Assembly (NCBI GenBank): GCA_902560805.1
Contig: CACENW010000001.1
Location: 1-64,000 of the forward strand
Origin: an uncultured Pelagibacteraceae bacterium
GTDB taxonomy: Bacteria > Pseudomonadota > Alphaproteobacteria > Pelagibacterales > Pelagibacteraceae
Reading direction: 5' to 3'
DNA length: 64,000 bases
Below are positions 1 through 9,719 of this stretch, piece after piece (the stretch's first letter is position 1; each line of letters opens with the position of its first letter). The notes beneath the pieces are model-generated. The model worked only from the letters and a program-made list of their open reading frames with translations. It searched no databases and had not been told where the DNA came from. The position numbers and the translations under genes are program-made.

Positions 1-62
1 TATGTTTAATAATGGTTTCTTTGATTTTTATATGTTTAATATCGCTAACTTAAAGTTAAATT

Positions 63-1295
63 GTGAAAAAATTTATTAAAAAATTAAAAGACAAATATAA
101 TGAAAAGCAAATTCTTTCGAATTATATATCTGTAAGATCTGTAAGTTACAGTAATAAACAAATGTTTGTTACTTACAAAAGCAAACTCTTAAATCTAAAT
201 GTGGAAGATTGTATTAATTTTTATCCTATAAAGGATGTATCTATTAATGTTAAAACAGGAGTGATTCAAAAAAATAATATTGTTTTAAAAAAATATATCC
301 CACCCATTTTATACGAAAGTTTATCAAATATAACATTTCATAAATTTATTCATGGTGATTTATATAAAATTCTTAAACTAAAAGACGATCTATTAATCAA
401 CAAAAAAAAAGATTTAATCTATTTAGACATTAAAGAAAATAAAAGTAATTATTATCACTTTGTGTATGATAATTTGTTGGGTTTCATCTTTATCCTTGAA
501 AATTATAAAAGTAATTTTGAATTATTATTTAACGCTGGAATCTCTAATTATATTAATGAATATATAGATTTGCTATCTACAATTTATAAAAAAAAAAAAT
601 ATTCATTTAAATATAAAGAAAAAATAAGAATAAAAAATAATATTATTTTTGTACAGAATCTATCTTATCATAAAATTTCAAACTTTGACGAACGCAGACA
701 ATCAAATAATGACTTTAAAAAATTAATAAATCCACAATATAATATTTATAATATCCCTACTAAATACTCTTCAAAAACAAACAAAGAAACAATAAATATT
801 AATCCATTGCATTATATAATGCCAAGTGAATTTATTTTTACACTACAAAACTTTATTAAAAAACTTTTAAAATCAGAGATTATTAAAAAAAAAATTAAAA
901 AAAATTATTACTGCAAGAGGTTACCAAATTATGAAAATCCCTACAAAAATAGGTTAATACATGATGAAAAGAGATTCGAAAAATATTTGTTGTCTAGAGG
1001 ATTTGAAATAGTTGTATTTGATAAATTGCCAATAACAAAACAAATAGAAATAGGATACAATTCAAAAACTTTGATTGGTTTAAATGGAGCCAATTTAACA
1101 AATTCGATTTTTAAAGAAAGTGGAAATATAATTGAAATTTTTTCTGGTAATGAGGATTTGAGCTCTAAATTCATTAAAAATATAGCAGAACAAAAAAAAT
1201 TAAATTACTATCGTTTATGCTTTAAAAAAAACAATAAACAAAAAACTATTATTGACTATGCTAAGCTAGAGAAGTTACTAAAGAAAACAAAATAA
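63..1295 (+). CDS. glycosyltransferase family 61 (DUF563) protein
   Basis: Predicted sugar transferase of family GT61, usually acting in capsule, O-antigen or other surface glycan synthesis. The family signature is in the last quarter (about residues 310-360): an IGLNGANLTNSIF stretch followed by a short NIIEIF strand. An earlier YYHFVYDNL segment near residue 130 also fits the family. No signal peptide or membrane helix is visible, so it is probably cytoplasmic. The start is GTG with no clear Shine-Dalgarno sequence, so an internal start cannot be excluded. The protein is extremely Lys/Asn/Ile-rich, more so than the housekeeping genes nearby, as is common for SAR11 variable glycan genes. It converges on the next gene and has no partner in the window. 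Sugar donor and acceptor are unknown. Confidence 0.8.
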   Translation: MKKFIKKLKDKYNEKQILSNYISVRSVSYSNKQMFVTYKSKLLNLNVEDCINFYPIKDVSINVKTGVIQKNNIVLKKYIPPILYESLSNITFHKFIHGDLYKILKLKDDLLINKKKDLIYLDIKENKSNYYHFVYDNLLGFIFILENYKSNFELLFNAGISNYINEYIDLLSTIYKKKKYSFKYKEKIRIKNNIIFVQNLSYHKISNFDERRQSNNDFKKLINPQYNIYNIPTKYSSKTNKETININPLHYIMPSEFIFTLQNFIKKLLKSEIIKKKIKKNYYCKRLPNYENPYKNRLIHDEKRFEKYLLSRGFEIVVFDKLPITKQIEIGYNSKTLIGLNGANLTNSIFKESGNIIEIFSGNEDLSSKFIKNIAEQKKLNYYRLCFKKNNKQKTIIDYAKLEKLLKKTK

Positions 1296-1328
1296 CTTTT
1301 TTAAAATTAAAACTTTTAAACTTTATAT

Positions 1329-1730
1329 TTAATTTTTAAGTGCTTTTATTAAAAGACTCTTATCAAGTTTACAATCACTGTATCCCTTTTTAACTACATT
1401 TAGATACCTTTCTGTTGGAAATTTAAAAGGTGTTTTCTTTTGCATCGTATATGTCATTACTTTTTTTCCATAGTAATAAAAATAATATTTTTTATAAAGA
1501 ATTGGAAAATCCTCATAAACATCTAATTTTTTCTCGTCACTTTTTGAAATTTCAAACAATCCACCTGGTACAATTGAATTTTTTTTTGGCTCAATATCAG
1601 CTGCTCTATATTTGCTTCTAAAAGTTAATTTAAAATCTTTTAAATTTATTTTTTTTAAAAAAACACTATCTTTACATCTTCGTTTCATTTGAAAATGGTG
1701 CAGATTACTACCGTAAGCAAAATACAACAT
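1329..1730 (-). CDS. gamma-glutamylcyclotransferase-like (AIG2/GGCT fold) protein
   Basis: A small 133-residue protein with the start signature FAYGSNL of the gamma-glutamylcyclotransferase-like fold. A GLFEI strand and a LDVYEDFP segment follow (about residues 57-77); the acidic residue there is the likely general base. Members form 5-oxoproline from gamma-glutamyl amines or amino acids, or have related activities, and the exact substrate cannot be read from sequence. It begins directly at the stop codon of the upstream CinA-like gene (both minus strand), so the two are probably co-transcribed. The end converges on the family 61 glycosyltransferase with a gap of about 33 bases. Confidence 0.75.
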   Translation of the reverse strand: MLYFAYGSNLHHFQMKRRCKDSVFLKKINLKDFKLTFRSKYRAADIEPKKNSIVPGGLFEISKSDEKKLDVYEDFPILYKKYYFYYYGKKVMTYTMQKKTPFKFPTERYLNVVKKGYSDCKLDKSLLIKALKN

Positions 1731-2479
1731 TAACGTTCAACTACCTCTATTTTTTTTTCATTCACAAATTTTAAAATTTGAGAATTGCAATCATCAATTT
1801 TATTTTGATCTTCAGATCTAATTACAATTGAAACTCCTAATTTTCCTGCATGAAAATATGGGTAGCTACCAATTTCAACGTCTTTATTATCATTTTGAAC
1901 TTTAGTTAAAGAATTTGCTATTTCACTTTCAACTGTTTTTAAACTTATAGTAAGACTTTTAATAGGTTCTCCACCTACTATTTTATTTGTTAAACCACCT
2001 AACATAGATTTCAAAATAGAGGGAACTCCAGGTAAAGAAAAAACATTATTAACATTAAATCCTGGAGCACCACTTGTTGGATTTAAAATTAAATTTGCAT
2101 TTTCTGGCATCCATGCCATTTTTTGTCTTCCATCGTTAAATTCACCTGGTTGATAATATTTTTCTAAAATTTTAAAAGCTTCCCTATGGACTTCATATTT
2201 TATTCCAAAAGCTTTAGATACCGACTGAGCTGTAATATCATCATGTGTTGGACCAATACCACCAGTTGTAAAAACGTAATCATATGTTGATCTAAGTAAA
2301 TTTAAAGTATCAACAATAATATCTTCAACATCGGGTATAACTCTAACTTCAGCAACATTAACACCAATTGAATTTAGCCAGATTGCTAAAGTTGATGTAT
2401 TCGTGTCTTGGGTTCTACCAGATAAAATTTCATTACCTATTATTAAAATTGAAGCATTAACTTTTACTTTTTTATCCAT
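1730..2479 (-). CDS. CinA N-terminal-type (molybdopterin-binding fold) protein
   Basis: A 249-residue protein consisting of the MoCF_biosynth / CinA N-terminal domain alone. The hallmark GNEILSGRTQDTN is near residues 15-27, and TTGGIGPTHDDIT near residue 92 is the conserved glycine loop and acid pair. Full CinA adds a C-terminal NMN deamidase domain that is absent here. Single-domain relatives have been linked to repair of nicotinamide or ADP-ribose derivatives, but their role is not settled. It is divergent from sfsA with only 20 bases between the start codons, and the GGCT-like gene follows directly. Confidence 0.8.
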   Translation of the reverse strand: MDKKVKVNASILIIGNEILSGRTQDTNTSTLAIWLNSIGVNVAEVRVIPDVEDIIVDTLNLLRSTYDYVFTTGGIGPTHDDITAQSVSKAFGIKYEVHREAFKILEKYYQPGEFNDGRQKMAWMPENANLILNPTSGAPGFNVNNVFSLPGVPSILKSMLGGLTNKIVGGEPIKSLTISLKTVESEIANSLTKVQNDNKDVEIGSYPYFHAGKLGVSIVIRSEDQNKIDDCNSQILKFVNEKKIEVVER

Positions 2480-2499
2480 ATGAAATATATAATTTAGTA

Positions 2500-3198
2500 A
2501 TGGAATTTACCAAGTCTTTAATAAAAGGCAAACTAATCAAACGTTATAAAAGGTTTTTTACTGACGTAAAGCTGGGTAAGGAAATTGTCACAGCTCACTG
2601 TCCTAACACAGGATCAATGAAAGGTTTGTTAGATGTAGGTAATGAGGTTTATTTGCTTCCTAATAACGATCCAAAAAGAAAATTAAAATATGGATTAGAA
2701 ATTATTAAATCTAGAAAAAATTTAGTTGGAGTGAATACTCACATGGCAAATAGAATAGTTGAGCATGGGCTAAGCAACAATCTTATAAAAGAACTTAAAA
2801 ATAATGGCTCTATTAAACCAGAGGTTTTTTTTAATGAAGTAACTAGATTTGATTTTTTATTAGAAAAGAAAGGTCAAAAAACCTTTATTGAGGTAAAAAA
2901 TGTTACATTATTTAGAAATAAAGATACCGCTGAATTTCCAGATGCGCCAACAACTAGAGGAATTAAGCATTTATTAACCCTTATTGATGCCATAAAAAAA
3001 AGTTACAAAACCTACTTAATATTTTTAGTTCAAATTCAAAATATGAAATATTTTAAAATAGCTAAAGATATAGATGAAGAATATTACAATGCATATCTAA
3101 AAGCTAAAAAAGCTGGAGTGAATTTTTTAGCTTATAGATGTGATATAAGTTCAAAGAAAATTTTTATAGATAAAAAACTTAAAATTTTAGATGAGTGA
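2500..3198 (+). CDS. sfsA: SfsA family protein
   Basis: Matches the SfsA ('sugar fermentation stimulation') family over its full length of 232 residues, which is normal. The diagnostic AHCPNTGSM is near residue 34 and KTFIEVKNVTL near residue 127; the latter is a nuclease-like E-x-K strand. E. coli SfsA was described as a DNA-binding regulator, while the fold resembles endonucleases, so the biochemical role is uncertain. It starts 20 bases from the divergent CinA-like gene, and its 3' end overlaps the start of map by 8 bases, so the two are likely co-transcribed. Confidence 0.9.
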   Translation: MEFTKSLIKGKLIKRYKRFFTDVKLGKEIVTAHCPNTGSMKGLLDVGNEVYLLPNNDPKRKLKYGLEIIKSRKNLVGVNTHMANRIVEHGLSNNLIKELKNNGSIKPEVFFNEVTRFDFLLEKKGQKTFIEVKNVTLFRNKDTAEFPDAPTTRGIKHLLTLIDAIKKSYKTYLIFLVQIQNMKYFKIAKDIDEEYYNAYLKAKKAGVNFLAYRCDISSKKIFIDKKLKILDE

Positions 3199-3961
3199 TT
3201 ATAAAGAAAAATTTGAAAAAATGAGAGTTGCTGGAAATTTAGCGGCAAGAACTCTTGATATGTTAACTGAAAATATAAAAGAAGGTGTCTCAACAAACTA
3301 TATAGATAAATTGGGTTATGAGTTTATAAGAGATAACGGAGGACACTCTGCTCCACTTTATTATAGGGGCTTTACAAAATCTTTATGTACTTCATTAAAT
3401 CATGTTGTGTGTCATGGAATTCCATCAGATAGAATTTTAAAAGAAGGTGATGCAGTTAATGTTGATGTCACTGCGATAGTAAATGAACATTATGGGGATA
3501 CAAGCAGAATGTTTTGCATTGGTAAAACACCAATTAAATTAAACAATCTTATAGATGTTACGTACGAGTCTATGATTAAAGCAATAAAAATATTAAAGCC
3601 AGGAACTAAATTGGGAGATATTGGCTATGAAATTCAATCTTATGTAGAAGAAAAAGGTTATTCTGTGGTAAGAGACTTTTGTGGTCACGGTATAAGCACA
3701 ACATTTCATGAACCACCAAATATTTTACATTATGGAAATAAAAACTCTGGACCAGAGTTAAAACCTGGAATGACTTTTACAATCGAACCCATGATTAATT
3801 CAGGTAAATATGATGTCAAAATGTTAAATGATGGTTGGACAGCAGTTACAAAAGATAAATCTTTATCAGCTCAATTTGAACATACATTAGGAATTACTGA
3901 AAATGGTTATGAAATCTTTACAGAATCTGCTAAAGGTTATTCAAAGCCTCCATACTTATAA
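3191..3961 (+). CDS. map: methionine aminopeptidase, type I
   Basis: Removes the N-terminal methionine from nascent proteins as a cytosolic metalloenzyme. The type I signature is clear: HVVCHGIPS near residue 74, the metal-ligand aspartates in VNVDVT and YGDTSRMF, the histidine in CGHGIS near residue 170, and the glutamates in TIEPM and QFEHT. The length of 256 residues is normal. It overlaps sfsA by 8 bases and precedes purB by 3 bases. Confidence 0.95.
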   Translation: MSDYKEKFEKMRVAGNLAARTLDMLTENIKEGVSTNYIDKLGYEFIRDNGGHSAPLYYRGFTKSLCTSLNHVVCHGIPSDRILKEGDAVNVDVTAIVNEHYGDTSRMFCIGKTPIKLNNLIDVTYESMIKAIKILKPGTKLGDIGYEIQSYVEEKGYSVVRDFCGHGISTTFHEPPNILHYGNKNSGPELKPGMTFTIEPMINSGKYDVKMLNDGWTAVTKDKSLSAQFEHTLGITENGYEIFTESAKGYSKPPYL

Positions 3962-3964
3962 TTA

Positions 3965-5257
3965 ATGATTAAAAGATACTCTCGAAAAGAACTAACTGAT
4001 ATTTGGTCGGAAGAAAATAAATACAAAATTTGGTTAGATGTAGAAGTTGCAGCTGCTGAAGCTATGGAAAAACTTGGGCAAATACCAAAAGGAGTAGCTT
4101 CAATAGTTAGAAAAAAAGCAATTATCAATGTAAAAAGAATTCATAAAATAGAGTCTGAAGTTAAACATGATGTGATAGCTTTTCTTACCTCTGTTACTGA
4201 AAAAGCAGGAATAAAAGCAAGATATTTACATCAAGGAATGACTTCATCAGATGTGCTTGATACTAGTTTTAATATTCAATTAGTTCAGTCTGGAAAAATA
4301 ATTCTTAAAGATATCGATCAAATTTTAAAAGTGCTTAAGAAACAAGCAAATAAATACAAAATGACTCCGTGTATGGGAAGAAGTCATGGTATTCACGCTG
4401 AACCAGTTACTTTTGGATTAAAATTAGCTTCATTTTATGAGGAATTTAAAAGAAACAAAAAGAGACTTAAAGATGCAATAGATGAGGTATCAACTTGTGC
4501 AATATCGGGTGCAGTTGGAACTTTTGCAAACATAAACCCAAATGTAGAAAAACATGTTGCGAAGAAGTTAGGTTTAAAAATTGAGCCAATTTCAACTCAA
4601 GTTATTCCAAGAGATCGTCATGCTTTTTATTTTTCAGTTTTAGGTATTATTGCAGGTTCGATTGAGAGAGTTGCAATTGAAATAAGACATTTACAAAGAA
4701 CAGAGATTTATGAATTACAAGAGTATTTCTCAAAAAACCAAAAAGGATCTTCTGCAATGCCTCACAAGAAAAATCCAATCTTAAGTGAAAACTTAACTGG
4801 CTTAGCAAGAATGGTTAGGAGTGCTGTGATGCCTGCTTTAGAAAACATAGCACTATGGCATGAGAGAGATATTTCTCACTCGAGTGTTGAAAGAAACATT
4901 GGTCCAGATGCAAATATTACAACAGACTTTGCATTAGTAAGATTAACAAATATTTTAGACAACATGATTGTTTATCCTAAAAAAATGTTAGAAAACTTAG
5001 ACATAACAAAAGGACTAATTTTCTCTCAAGAAGTTATGCTAGAATTAACTAAATCTGGTTTAAGTAGAGAAAAATCATACAGATTGGTTCAATCGTATGC
5101 AAAAAAATGTTTCGCAGAAAACCTAAACTTATTTGAAGTAATATCTAATGATAAGTTTATCATGAGCAAAATTACAACTAAAAGGCTTAAATCAATATTT
5201 AGTTACGCAAAACACTTTAAAAATGTGAATTTGATCTTTAGAAGAGTTTTTAAATAA
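3965..5257 (+). CDS. purB: adenylosuccinate lyase
   Basis: Catalyses two steps of purine synthesis: SAICAR to AICAR plus fumarate, and adenylosuccinate to AMP plus fumarate. The fumarase/aspartase superfamily signature [11 protein letters not shown] is present near residue 261, and the TSSDVLDT and [10 protein letters not shown] loops (about residues 96 and 139) complete the active site. The length of 430 residues is typical of the short bacterial form. It is first in a tight block with purC (stop and start share bases at 5257), purS, purQ and purL, consistent with a single purine operon. Confidence 0.96.
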   Translation: MIKRYSRKELTDIWSEENKYKIWLDVEVAAAEAMEKLGQIPKGVASIVRKKAIINVKRIHKIESEVKHDVIAFLTSVTEKAGIKARYLHQGMTSSDVLDTSFNIQLVQSGKIILKDIDQILKVLKKQANKYKMTPCMGRSHGIHAEPVTFGLKLASFYEEFKRNKKRLKDAIDEVSTCAISGAVGTFANINPNVEKHVAKKLGLKIEPISTQVIPRDRHAFYFSVLGIIAGSIERVAIEIRHLQRTEIYELQEYFSKNQKGSSAMPHKKNPILSENLTGLARMVRSAVMPALENIALWHERDISHSSVERNIGPDANITTDFALVRLTNILDNMIVYPKKMLENLDITKGLIFSQEVMLELTKSGLSREKSYRLVQSYAKKCFAENLNLFEVISNDKFIMSKITTKRLKSIFSYAKHFKNVNLIFRRVFK

Positions 5258-6042
5258 TGAAAAAAGGAAAAAAATTATACGAAGGTAAAGCAAAAATCAT
5301 TTATGCAACAAATGATAAAAATTTAGTTATACAATATTTTAAAGACGACGCGACAGCATTCAATAATCAAAAAAAAACTACTATTGAGGGTAAAGGTGTT
5401 TTAAATAATAGAATATCTGAATATATTCTCTCTAATTTATCTCAAATAGGAATTAAAAATCACTTAGTTAAAAGATTAAATATGCGTGAACAAATAATCA
5501 AACTAGTTGAGATCATTCCAATTGAATTTATTGTTAGAAATGTTGCAACAGGATCTATAACAAAAAGACTGGGTATAGAGGACGGGACTGTTTTAAAAGA
5601 ACCATTAATTGAATATTGCTTAAAAGATGACAAATTAGGTGACCCTCTAATTGCAGAAGAACATGTAATAGCTTTTGATTGGGCTAGTAAAAATGAAATT
5701 GATAAAGTCAGAAAAATGATACTAAGAATTAATGACTTTATGATTGGAATGTTTAGAGGAGTTGGAATTAAATTAATTGATTTTAAACTAGAATTTGGAA
5801 GATTAAAATCTAATGGAAAACAAGAAGTGATATTGGCAGATGAAATTAGCCCAGATACATGTAGACTTTGGGACAGTATTACCGATAAAAAACTTGATAA
5901 AGATAGATTTAGAAAAGATTTAGGTGATTTAATACCAGCTTACACAGAGGTTGCTAAAAGATTGGGTATTTTGCACGAACAATCTAATATAAGTGCCGTA
6001 AATGTAACAAGATTATCTTCTGTTACAAGAAAGAAAAAATGA
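5257..6042 (+). CDS. purC: SAICAR synthase (phosphoribosylaminoimidazole-succinocarboxamide synthase)
   Basis: ATP-dependent ligation of aspartate to CAIR in purine synthesis. The N-terminal [12 protein letters not shown] nucleotide-binding strand-loop, the RNVATGSI segment near residue 94, [10 protein letters not shown] near residue 174 and [12 protein letters not shown] near residue 195 are all PurC hallmarks. The length of 261 residues is slightly above the usual 235-245 because of a short basic tail. It overlaps purB by one base and purS by four. Confidence 0.96.
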   Translation: MKKGKKLYEGKAKIIYATNDKNLVIQYFKDDATAFNNQKKTTIEGKGVLNNRISEYILSNLSQIGIKNHLVKRLNMREQIIKLVEIIPIEFIVRNVATGSITKRLGIEDGTVLKEPLIEYCLKDDKLGDPLIAEEHVIAFDWASKNEIDKVRKMILRINDFMIGMFRGVGIKLIDFKLEFGRLKSNGKQEVILADEISPDTCRLWDSITDKKLDKDRFRKDLGDLIPAYTEVAKRLGILHEQSNISAVNVTRLSSVTRKKK

Positions 6043-6281
6043 AAATCTCGGTAGTAATAACTTTAAAGAAAGACGTACTAGATCCTCAAGGTAAAGTTAT
6101 TCATCAAACTTTAGATGGCATGGGCTTTAATGATGTTAATGAAGTTAGACAAGGTAAATATTTTGAAATTGATACAAAAGAAGATAATCCAAAAAAAGCT
6201 AAAAATAAAGTTGAAGAAATGTGCAAAAAACTTTTAGCAAATCTCGTAATTGAAAACTATAAAATTGTTGATTTAAAGTAA
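6039..6281 (+). CDS. purS: phosphoribosylformylglycinamidine synthase, PurS subunit
   Basis: A small 80-residue subunit that bridges PurL and PurQ and is needed for ammonia channelling in the three-subunit FGAM synthase. The pattern [20 protein letters not shown] near residues 10-30 is the PurS signature. Position gives strong support: it overlaps purC by four bases and is followed by purQ and a short-form purL, the only PurL type that needs PurS. Confidence 0.95.
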   Translation: MKISVVITLKKDVLDPQGKVIHQTLDGMGFNDVNEVRQGKYFEIDTKEDNPKKAKNKVEEMCKKLLANLVIENYKIVDLK

Positions 6282-6284
6282 TTA

Positions 6285-6968
6285 ATGAAATCATCAGTCA
6301 TTACTTTTCCTGGATCTAATTGCGATAGAGATATGGATGTTGCTCTAAAAAAATTTGGATTCAAAAACAAAATGGTTTGGCATGATGATACTGAACTTCC
6401 AACAAGTGATTTAATTGTATTACCAGGAGGATTTTCATATGGTGACTATTTAAGATGTGGGAGTATGGCATCTAAGTCTAAAATTATGAAGTCAGTGATT
6501 AATTTTGCTAACTCTGGTGGTATGGTAATGGGAATTTGTAATGGATTTCAAATATTAGTTGAAACTGGACTAGTGCCTGGTGTGTTGCTTAGAAACAAAT
6601 ATTTAGAATTTATTTGTAAAAATATATTTGTAAAAATTAATAACAAAACAAATAATTATTTTAATAATATTAAAAATGATGTTTTAGAATTTCACATTGC
6701 TCATAATGAAGGAAATTATTTTTGTACAAAAGATCAATTAAAAGAAATTGAAGATAATGAACAAGTTGCAATAAATTATTGCGATGAAAATGGAAAAATA
6801 GAAGAACAATTTAATCCAAACGGTTCTATTAAAAATATTGCTGGTATATTTAATAAAGAAAAAAATGTTTTAGGTATGATGCCTCATCCTGAGAGAATGA
6901 TTGATAATTGTTTATCTGGAGAAGATGGTTCAATTTTTTTTAATAATTTAATTAATAATTTAAAATGA
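6285..6968 (+). CDS. purQ: phosphoribosylformylglycinamidine synthase, glutaminase subunit PurQ
   Basis: Class I glutamine amidotransferase that feeds ammonia to PurL. The nucleophile elbow GICNGFQIL (about residue 85), the upstream LPGGFSYGDYLR, and the His/Glu of MMPHPERM near the C-terminus form the Cys-His-Glu triad. The length of 227 residues is normal. It overlaps purL by four bases. Confidence 0.96.
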   Translation: MKSSVITFPGSNCDRDMDVALKKFGFKNKMVWHDDTELPTSDLIVLPGGFSYGDYLRCGSMASKSKIMKSVINFANSGGMVMGICNGFQILVETGLVPGVLLRNKYLEFICKNIFVKINNKTNNYFNNIKNDVLEFHIAHNEGNYFCTKDQLKEIEDNEQVAINYCDENGKIEEQFNPNGSIKNIAGIFNKEKNVLGMMPHPERMIDNCLSGEDGSIFFNNLINNLK

Positions 6969-9157
6969 TAGTAAACGAAAAGGTAGCTATTGATCATGGT
7001 TTAAAGAAAGATGAATATGCTAAAATTTGTGAATTATTAAAAAGAACACCAAATATTACTGAACTTGGAATCTTTTCTGCAATGTGGAATGAGCATTGCT
7101 CTTACAAATCCTCAAGACTTCATTTAAAAAAACTTCCGACAAAAGGAAAAAAAGTTATCCAAGGACCAGGAGAAAACGCTGGTGTTATTGATATTGAAGA
7201 TAATGATGCCATAGTATTTAAAATTGAAAGCCATAACCACCCATCCTTTATTGAGCCCTATCAAGGAGCAGCCACTGGTGTTGGGGGTATTATGAGAGAT
7301 GTATTTACAATGGGAGCAAGACCTATTGCAAACTTAAACTCAATTCATTTTGGTTCACCTCAGCACAAAAAGACAAAAAATCTTTTAAGAGGTGTGGTTC
7401 ATGGTATTGGAGGATATGGAAATTGTATGGGTGTTCCAACGGTCGCTGGACAAACAAGTTTTGACAGCTCGTATAATGGAAATATCTTAGTAAATGCAAT
7501 GACTCTAGGTTTGGTCAAAAAAGATAAGATATTTTACTCAAAAGCAGCAGGTTTAAATAAACCAGTTATTTATGTTGGGTCAAAAACAGGCAGAGATGGA
7601 ATTCATGGAGCTAGTATGGCTTCAGCAAGTTTTGATGACAAAATTGAAGAAAAAAAACCAACTGTTCAAGTTGGAGATCCATTTACTGAAAAACTTTTAT
7701 TGGAAGCTTGTTTAGAATTAATGGCTGGTGACTCAATTATTGCCATACAAGATATGGGGGCTGCTGGATTAACATCATCAAGTATTGAAATGGCTTCAAA
7801 AGGAAATCTTGGAATTGAAATAAATCTAAACAAAGTTCCTTGTAGAGAAACTAAGATGACGCCATATGAAATTATGCTCTCAGAAAGTCAAGAGAGAATG
7901 TTGATCGTTCTAGAAAATGGAAAAGAAAAACAAGCAAAAAAAATATTTGATAAATGGAATTTAGATTTTGCAGTAATTGGTAAAACAACTAATTCAAAAA
8001 AAATTCAACTTTACTTTGATGATGAAATGGTAGCAGACATTCCAGTAAATACATTAGTTGAAAACTCACCTATGTATGACCGTAAATGGAAAAAAGCAAA
8101 ATTACCAAAAAAGAATAAAATTAAAAAAGAAGATTTAAAAAATTTCAAAATTATTGATGTTCTAAAAAAAGTTTTAGCAAACCCAAATATTTGTAGCAAA
8201 GAATGGATTTGGCAACAGTATGATCATACAGTTATGGGAGATACTATTCAAAAACCAGGGGGTGATGCTGGTGTTGTGAGAGTACATGGAACAAATAAAG
8301 CTGTAGCTGCATCAGTAGACAGTTCCGCTGTTTATTGTTGGGCCCACCCTCTTACTGGTGGAAAACAAGTTGTCTGTGAAAGTTTTAGAAATTTAATTGC
8401 TGTTGGAGCAAAACCTATAGCCATAACCAATTGTTTAAATTTTGGAAGCCCTGAAAATGAAGATAATATGGGTGAATTTGTTGAATGTGTTCAAGGAATT
8501 GGTGAAGCAAGTGAATATTTAAAATTCCCAGTTGTTTCAGGAAATGTTTCTTTTTACAATCAAACAAAAGATGAGGGTATAAAGCCTACCCCTGCTATTG
8601 GTGGTGTCGGTTTAATAAAAGATTACAATAAAATGATCACTATGGATTTTAAAGAGATTGATAACGTGGTTTTAGTAATTGGAAAGACAGAAGGTCATTT
8701 AGATCAAAGTTTATTCGCAAGAAATATTTTAGATGAAAAAAACGGTCCACCACCTGAAATAAATCTATTTAATGAAAAAAATAATGGAGAAACTTTATTA
8801 AAAATTATTGAAAACAATCTAATTAAAAGTGCTCATGATGTTTCTTTGGGTGGCATTATTACTGCGGTAGCTAAAATGTGTATCAAAAGTAAAAAAGGAA
8901 TTAGTCTTAAAAAACCAAAATATTTAATTAATGAAATGGAGTATTTCTTTGGTGAAGATCAAGGACGTTACATTATTGAGGTTGGTAAAAACGATTTAAA
9001 AAAAGTCACAGATATCTTGAATAAAAATGCAGTTCATTTTGACGAACTTGGCACAATTATCGAAAATGAGCTATATATTGACGATAAGACAAAAGTTACA
9101 ATTGACGAATTAATAAGTTCAAATACAAGGTGGCTTACAGATTATATGAGAAACTAA
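6965..9157 (+). CDS. purL: phosphoribosylformylglycinamidine synthase, PurL subunit (short form)
   Basis: Converts FGAR to FGAM using ATP and ammonia from PurQ. At 730 residues it is the short PurL that works with separate PurS and PurQ. Visible motifs are IFSAMWNEHCSYKSS (about residue 38), the ESHNHPS and PYQGAATGVGG nucleotide-binding stretch near residues 90-110, and the second AIRS-like repeat with GGDAGVVRVHG. Its stop codon shares a base with the start of the BolA gene (TAATG). Confidence 0.97.
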   Translation: MIVNEKVAIDHGLKKDEYAKICELLKRTPNITELGIFSAMWNEHCSYKSSRLHLKKLPTKGKKVIQGPGENAGVIDIEDNDAIVFKIESHNHPSFIEPYQGAATGVGGIMRDVFTMGARPIANLNSIHFGSPQHKKTKNLLRGVVHGIGGYGNCMGVPTVAGQTSFDSSYNGNILVNAMTLGLVKKDKIFYSKAAGLNKPVIYVGSKTGRDGIHGASMASASFDDKIEEKKPTVQVGDPFTEKLLLEACLELMAGDSIIAIQDMGAAGLTSSSIEMASKGNLGIEINLNKVPCRETKMTPYEIMLSESQERMLIVLENGKEKQAKKIFDKWNLDFAVIGKTTNSKKIQLYFDDEMVADIPVNTLVENSPMYDRKWKKAKLPKKNKIKKEDLKNFKIIDVLKKVLANPNICSKEWIWQQYDHTVMGDTIQKPGGDAGVVRVHGTNKAVAASVDSSAVYCWAHPLTGGKQVVCESFRNLIAVGAKPIAITNCLNFGSPENEDNMGEFVECVQGIGEASEYLKFPVVSGNVSFYNQTKDEGIKPTPAIGGVGLIKDYNKMITMDFKEIDNVVLVIGKTEGHLDQSLFARNILDEKNGPPPEINLFNEKNNGETLLKIIENNLIKSAHDVSLGGIITAVAKMCIKSKKGISLKKPKYLINEMEYFFGEDQGRYIIEVGKNDLKKVTDILNKNAVHFDELGTIIENELYIDDKTKVTIDELISSNTRWLTDYMRN

Positions 9158-9387
9158 TGGCAATGAATTTAAAAGAAATTGAGAGTTTAATTAAAGAGGC
9201 AATGCCTGATGCTGTTGTTGAAATTCAAGATTTAGCGGGCGATGGAAATCATTATTCAGCAACCGTGACCTCTTCAAAGTTTTCAGGAAAAAGTAAAATT
9301 GAGCAACATAAAATGGTGTATAATTCTCTCAAAGGACGTATGGGAAATGAATTACATGCACTAGCAATTAAAACAAAGGAGCAATAA
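9157..9387 (+). CDS. BolA family protein
   Basis: A 76-residue BolA protein, partner of monothiol glutaredoxins in iron-sulfur cluster handling. The signature is HKMVYNSLKGRM near the C-terminus with the preceding HYSATVTSSKFSGKS; the histidines are candidate cluster ligands. I place the start at ATG 9157, which overlaps the purL stop as TAATG, rather than at an upstream in-frame GTG at 9130 that would lie inside purL. The CGFS glutaredoxin gene follows immediately, which matches the known BolA-Grx pairing. Confidence 0.92.
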   Translation: MAMNLKEIESLIKEAMPDAVVEIQDLAGDGNHYSATVTSSKFSGKSKIEQHKMVYNSLKGRMGNELHALAIKTKEQ

Positions 9388-9719
9388 TGGATGAAACTAC
9401 AAAAAATACAATTCAAGATCATATAGACAATAATGAAGTTTGTTTATTTATGAAAGGAACACCTGATGCTCCACAGTGTGGTTTTTCAATGGCTGTTACA
9501 AATATGTTAAAACTTCTAGAGGTTAACTTTCATAGTGTAAATGTCTTAGAAGATCAAAATCTTAGAGAAGGAATTAAAGTTTACAGTGATTGGCCAACAA
9601 TTCCACAATTGTATATTAAAAAAGAATTTGTTGGTGGATGTGATATCGTAAAAGAAATGTATGAAAATGGGGAGCTTAAAAAAGTTCTTGAAGAAAAAGG
9701 TATTAATTTTAAAAATTAA
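9387..9719 (+). CDS. grxD: monothiol glutaredoxin, CGFS type
   Basis: A Grx4-type monothiol glutaredoxin of 110 residues that carries or transfers [2Fe-2S] clusters, usually as a dimer or with BolA. The active site CGFS follows FMKGTPDAPQ (about residues 22-34), and the glutathione-binding WPTIPQLYI and GGCDI segments are present. It begins at the last base of the BolA gene and is the last gene of the purine-BolA run. Its 3' end overlaps the convergent methyltransferase gene by 4 bases. Confidence 0.95.
   Translation: MDETTKNTIQDHIDNNEVCLFMKGTPDAPQCGFSMAVTNMLKLLEVNFHSVNVLEDQNLREGIKVYSDWPTIPQLYIKKEFVGGCDIVKEMYENGELKKVLEEKGINFKN

Noticed and set aside
9130..9156. Upstream GTG start for the BolA protein
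   Set aside because: It would add nine residues encoded inside purL; ATG 9157 in the TAATG overlap is the usual coupling arrangement and matches the family's N-terminus.
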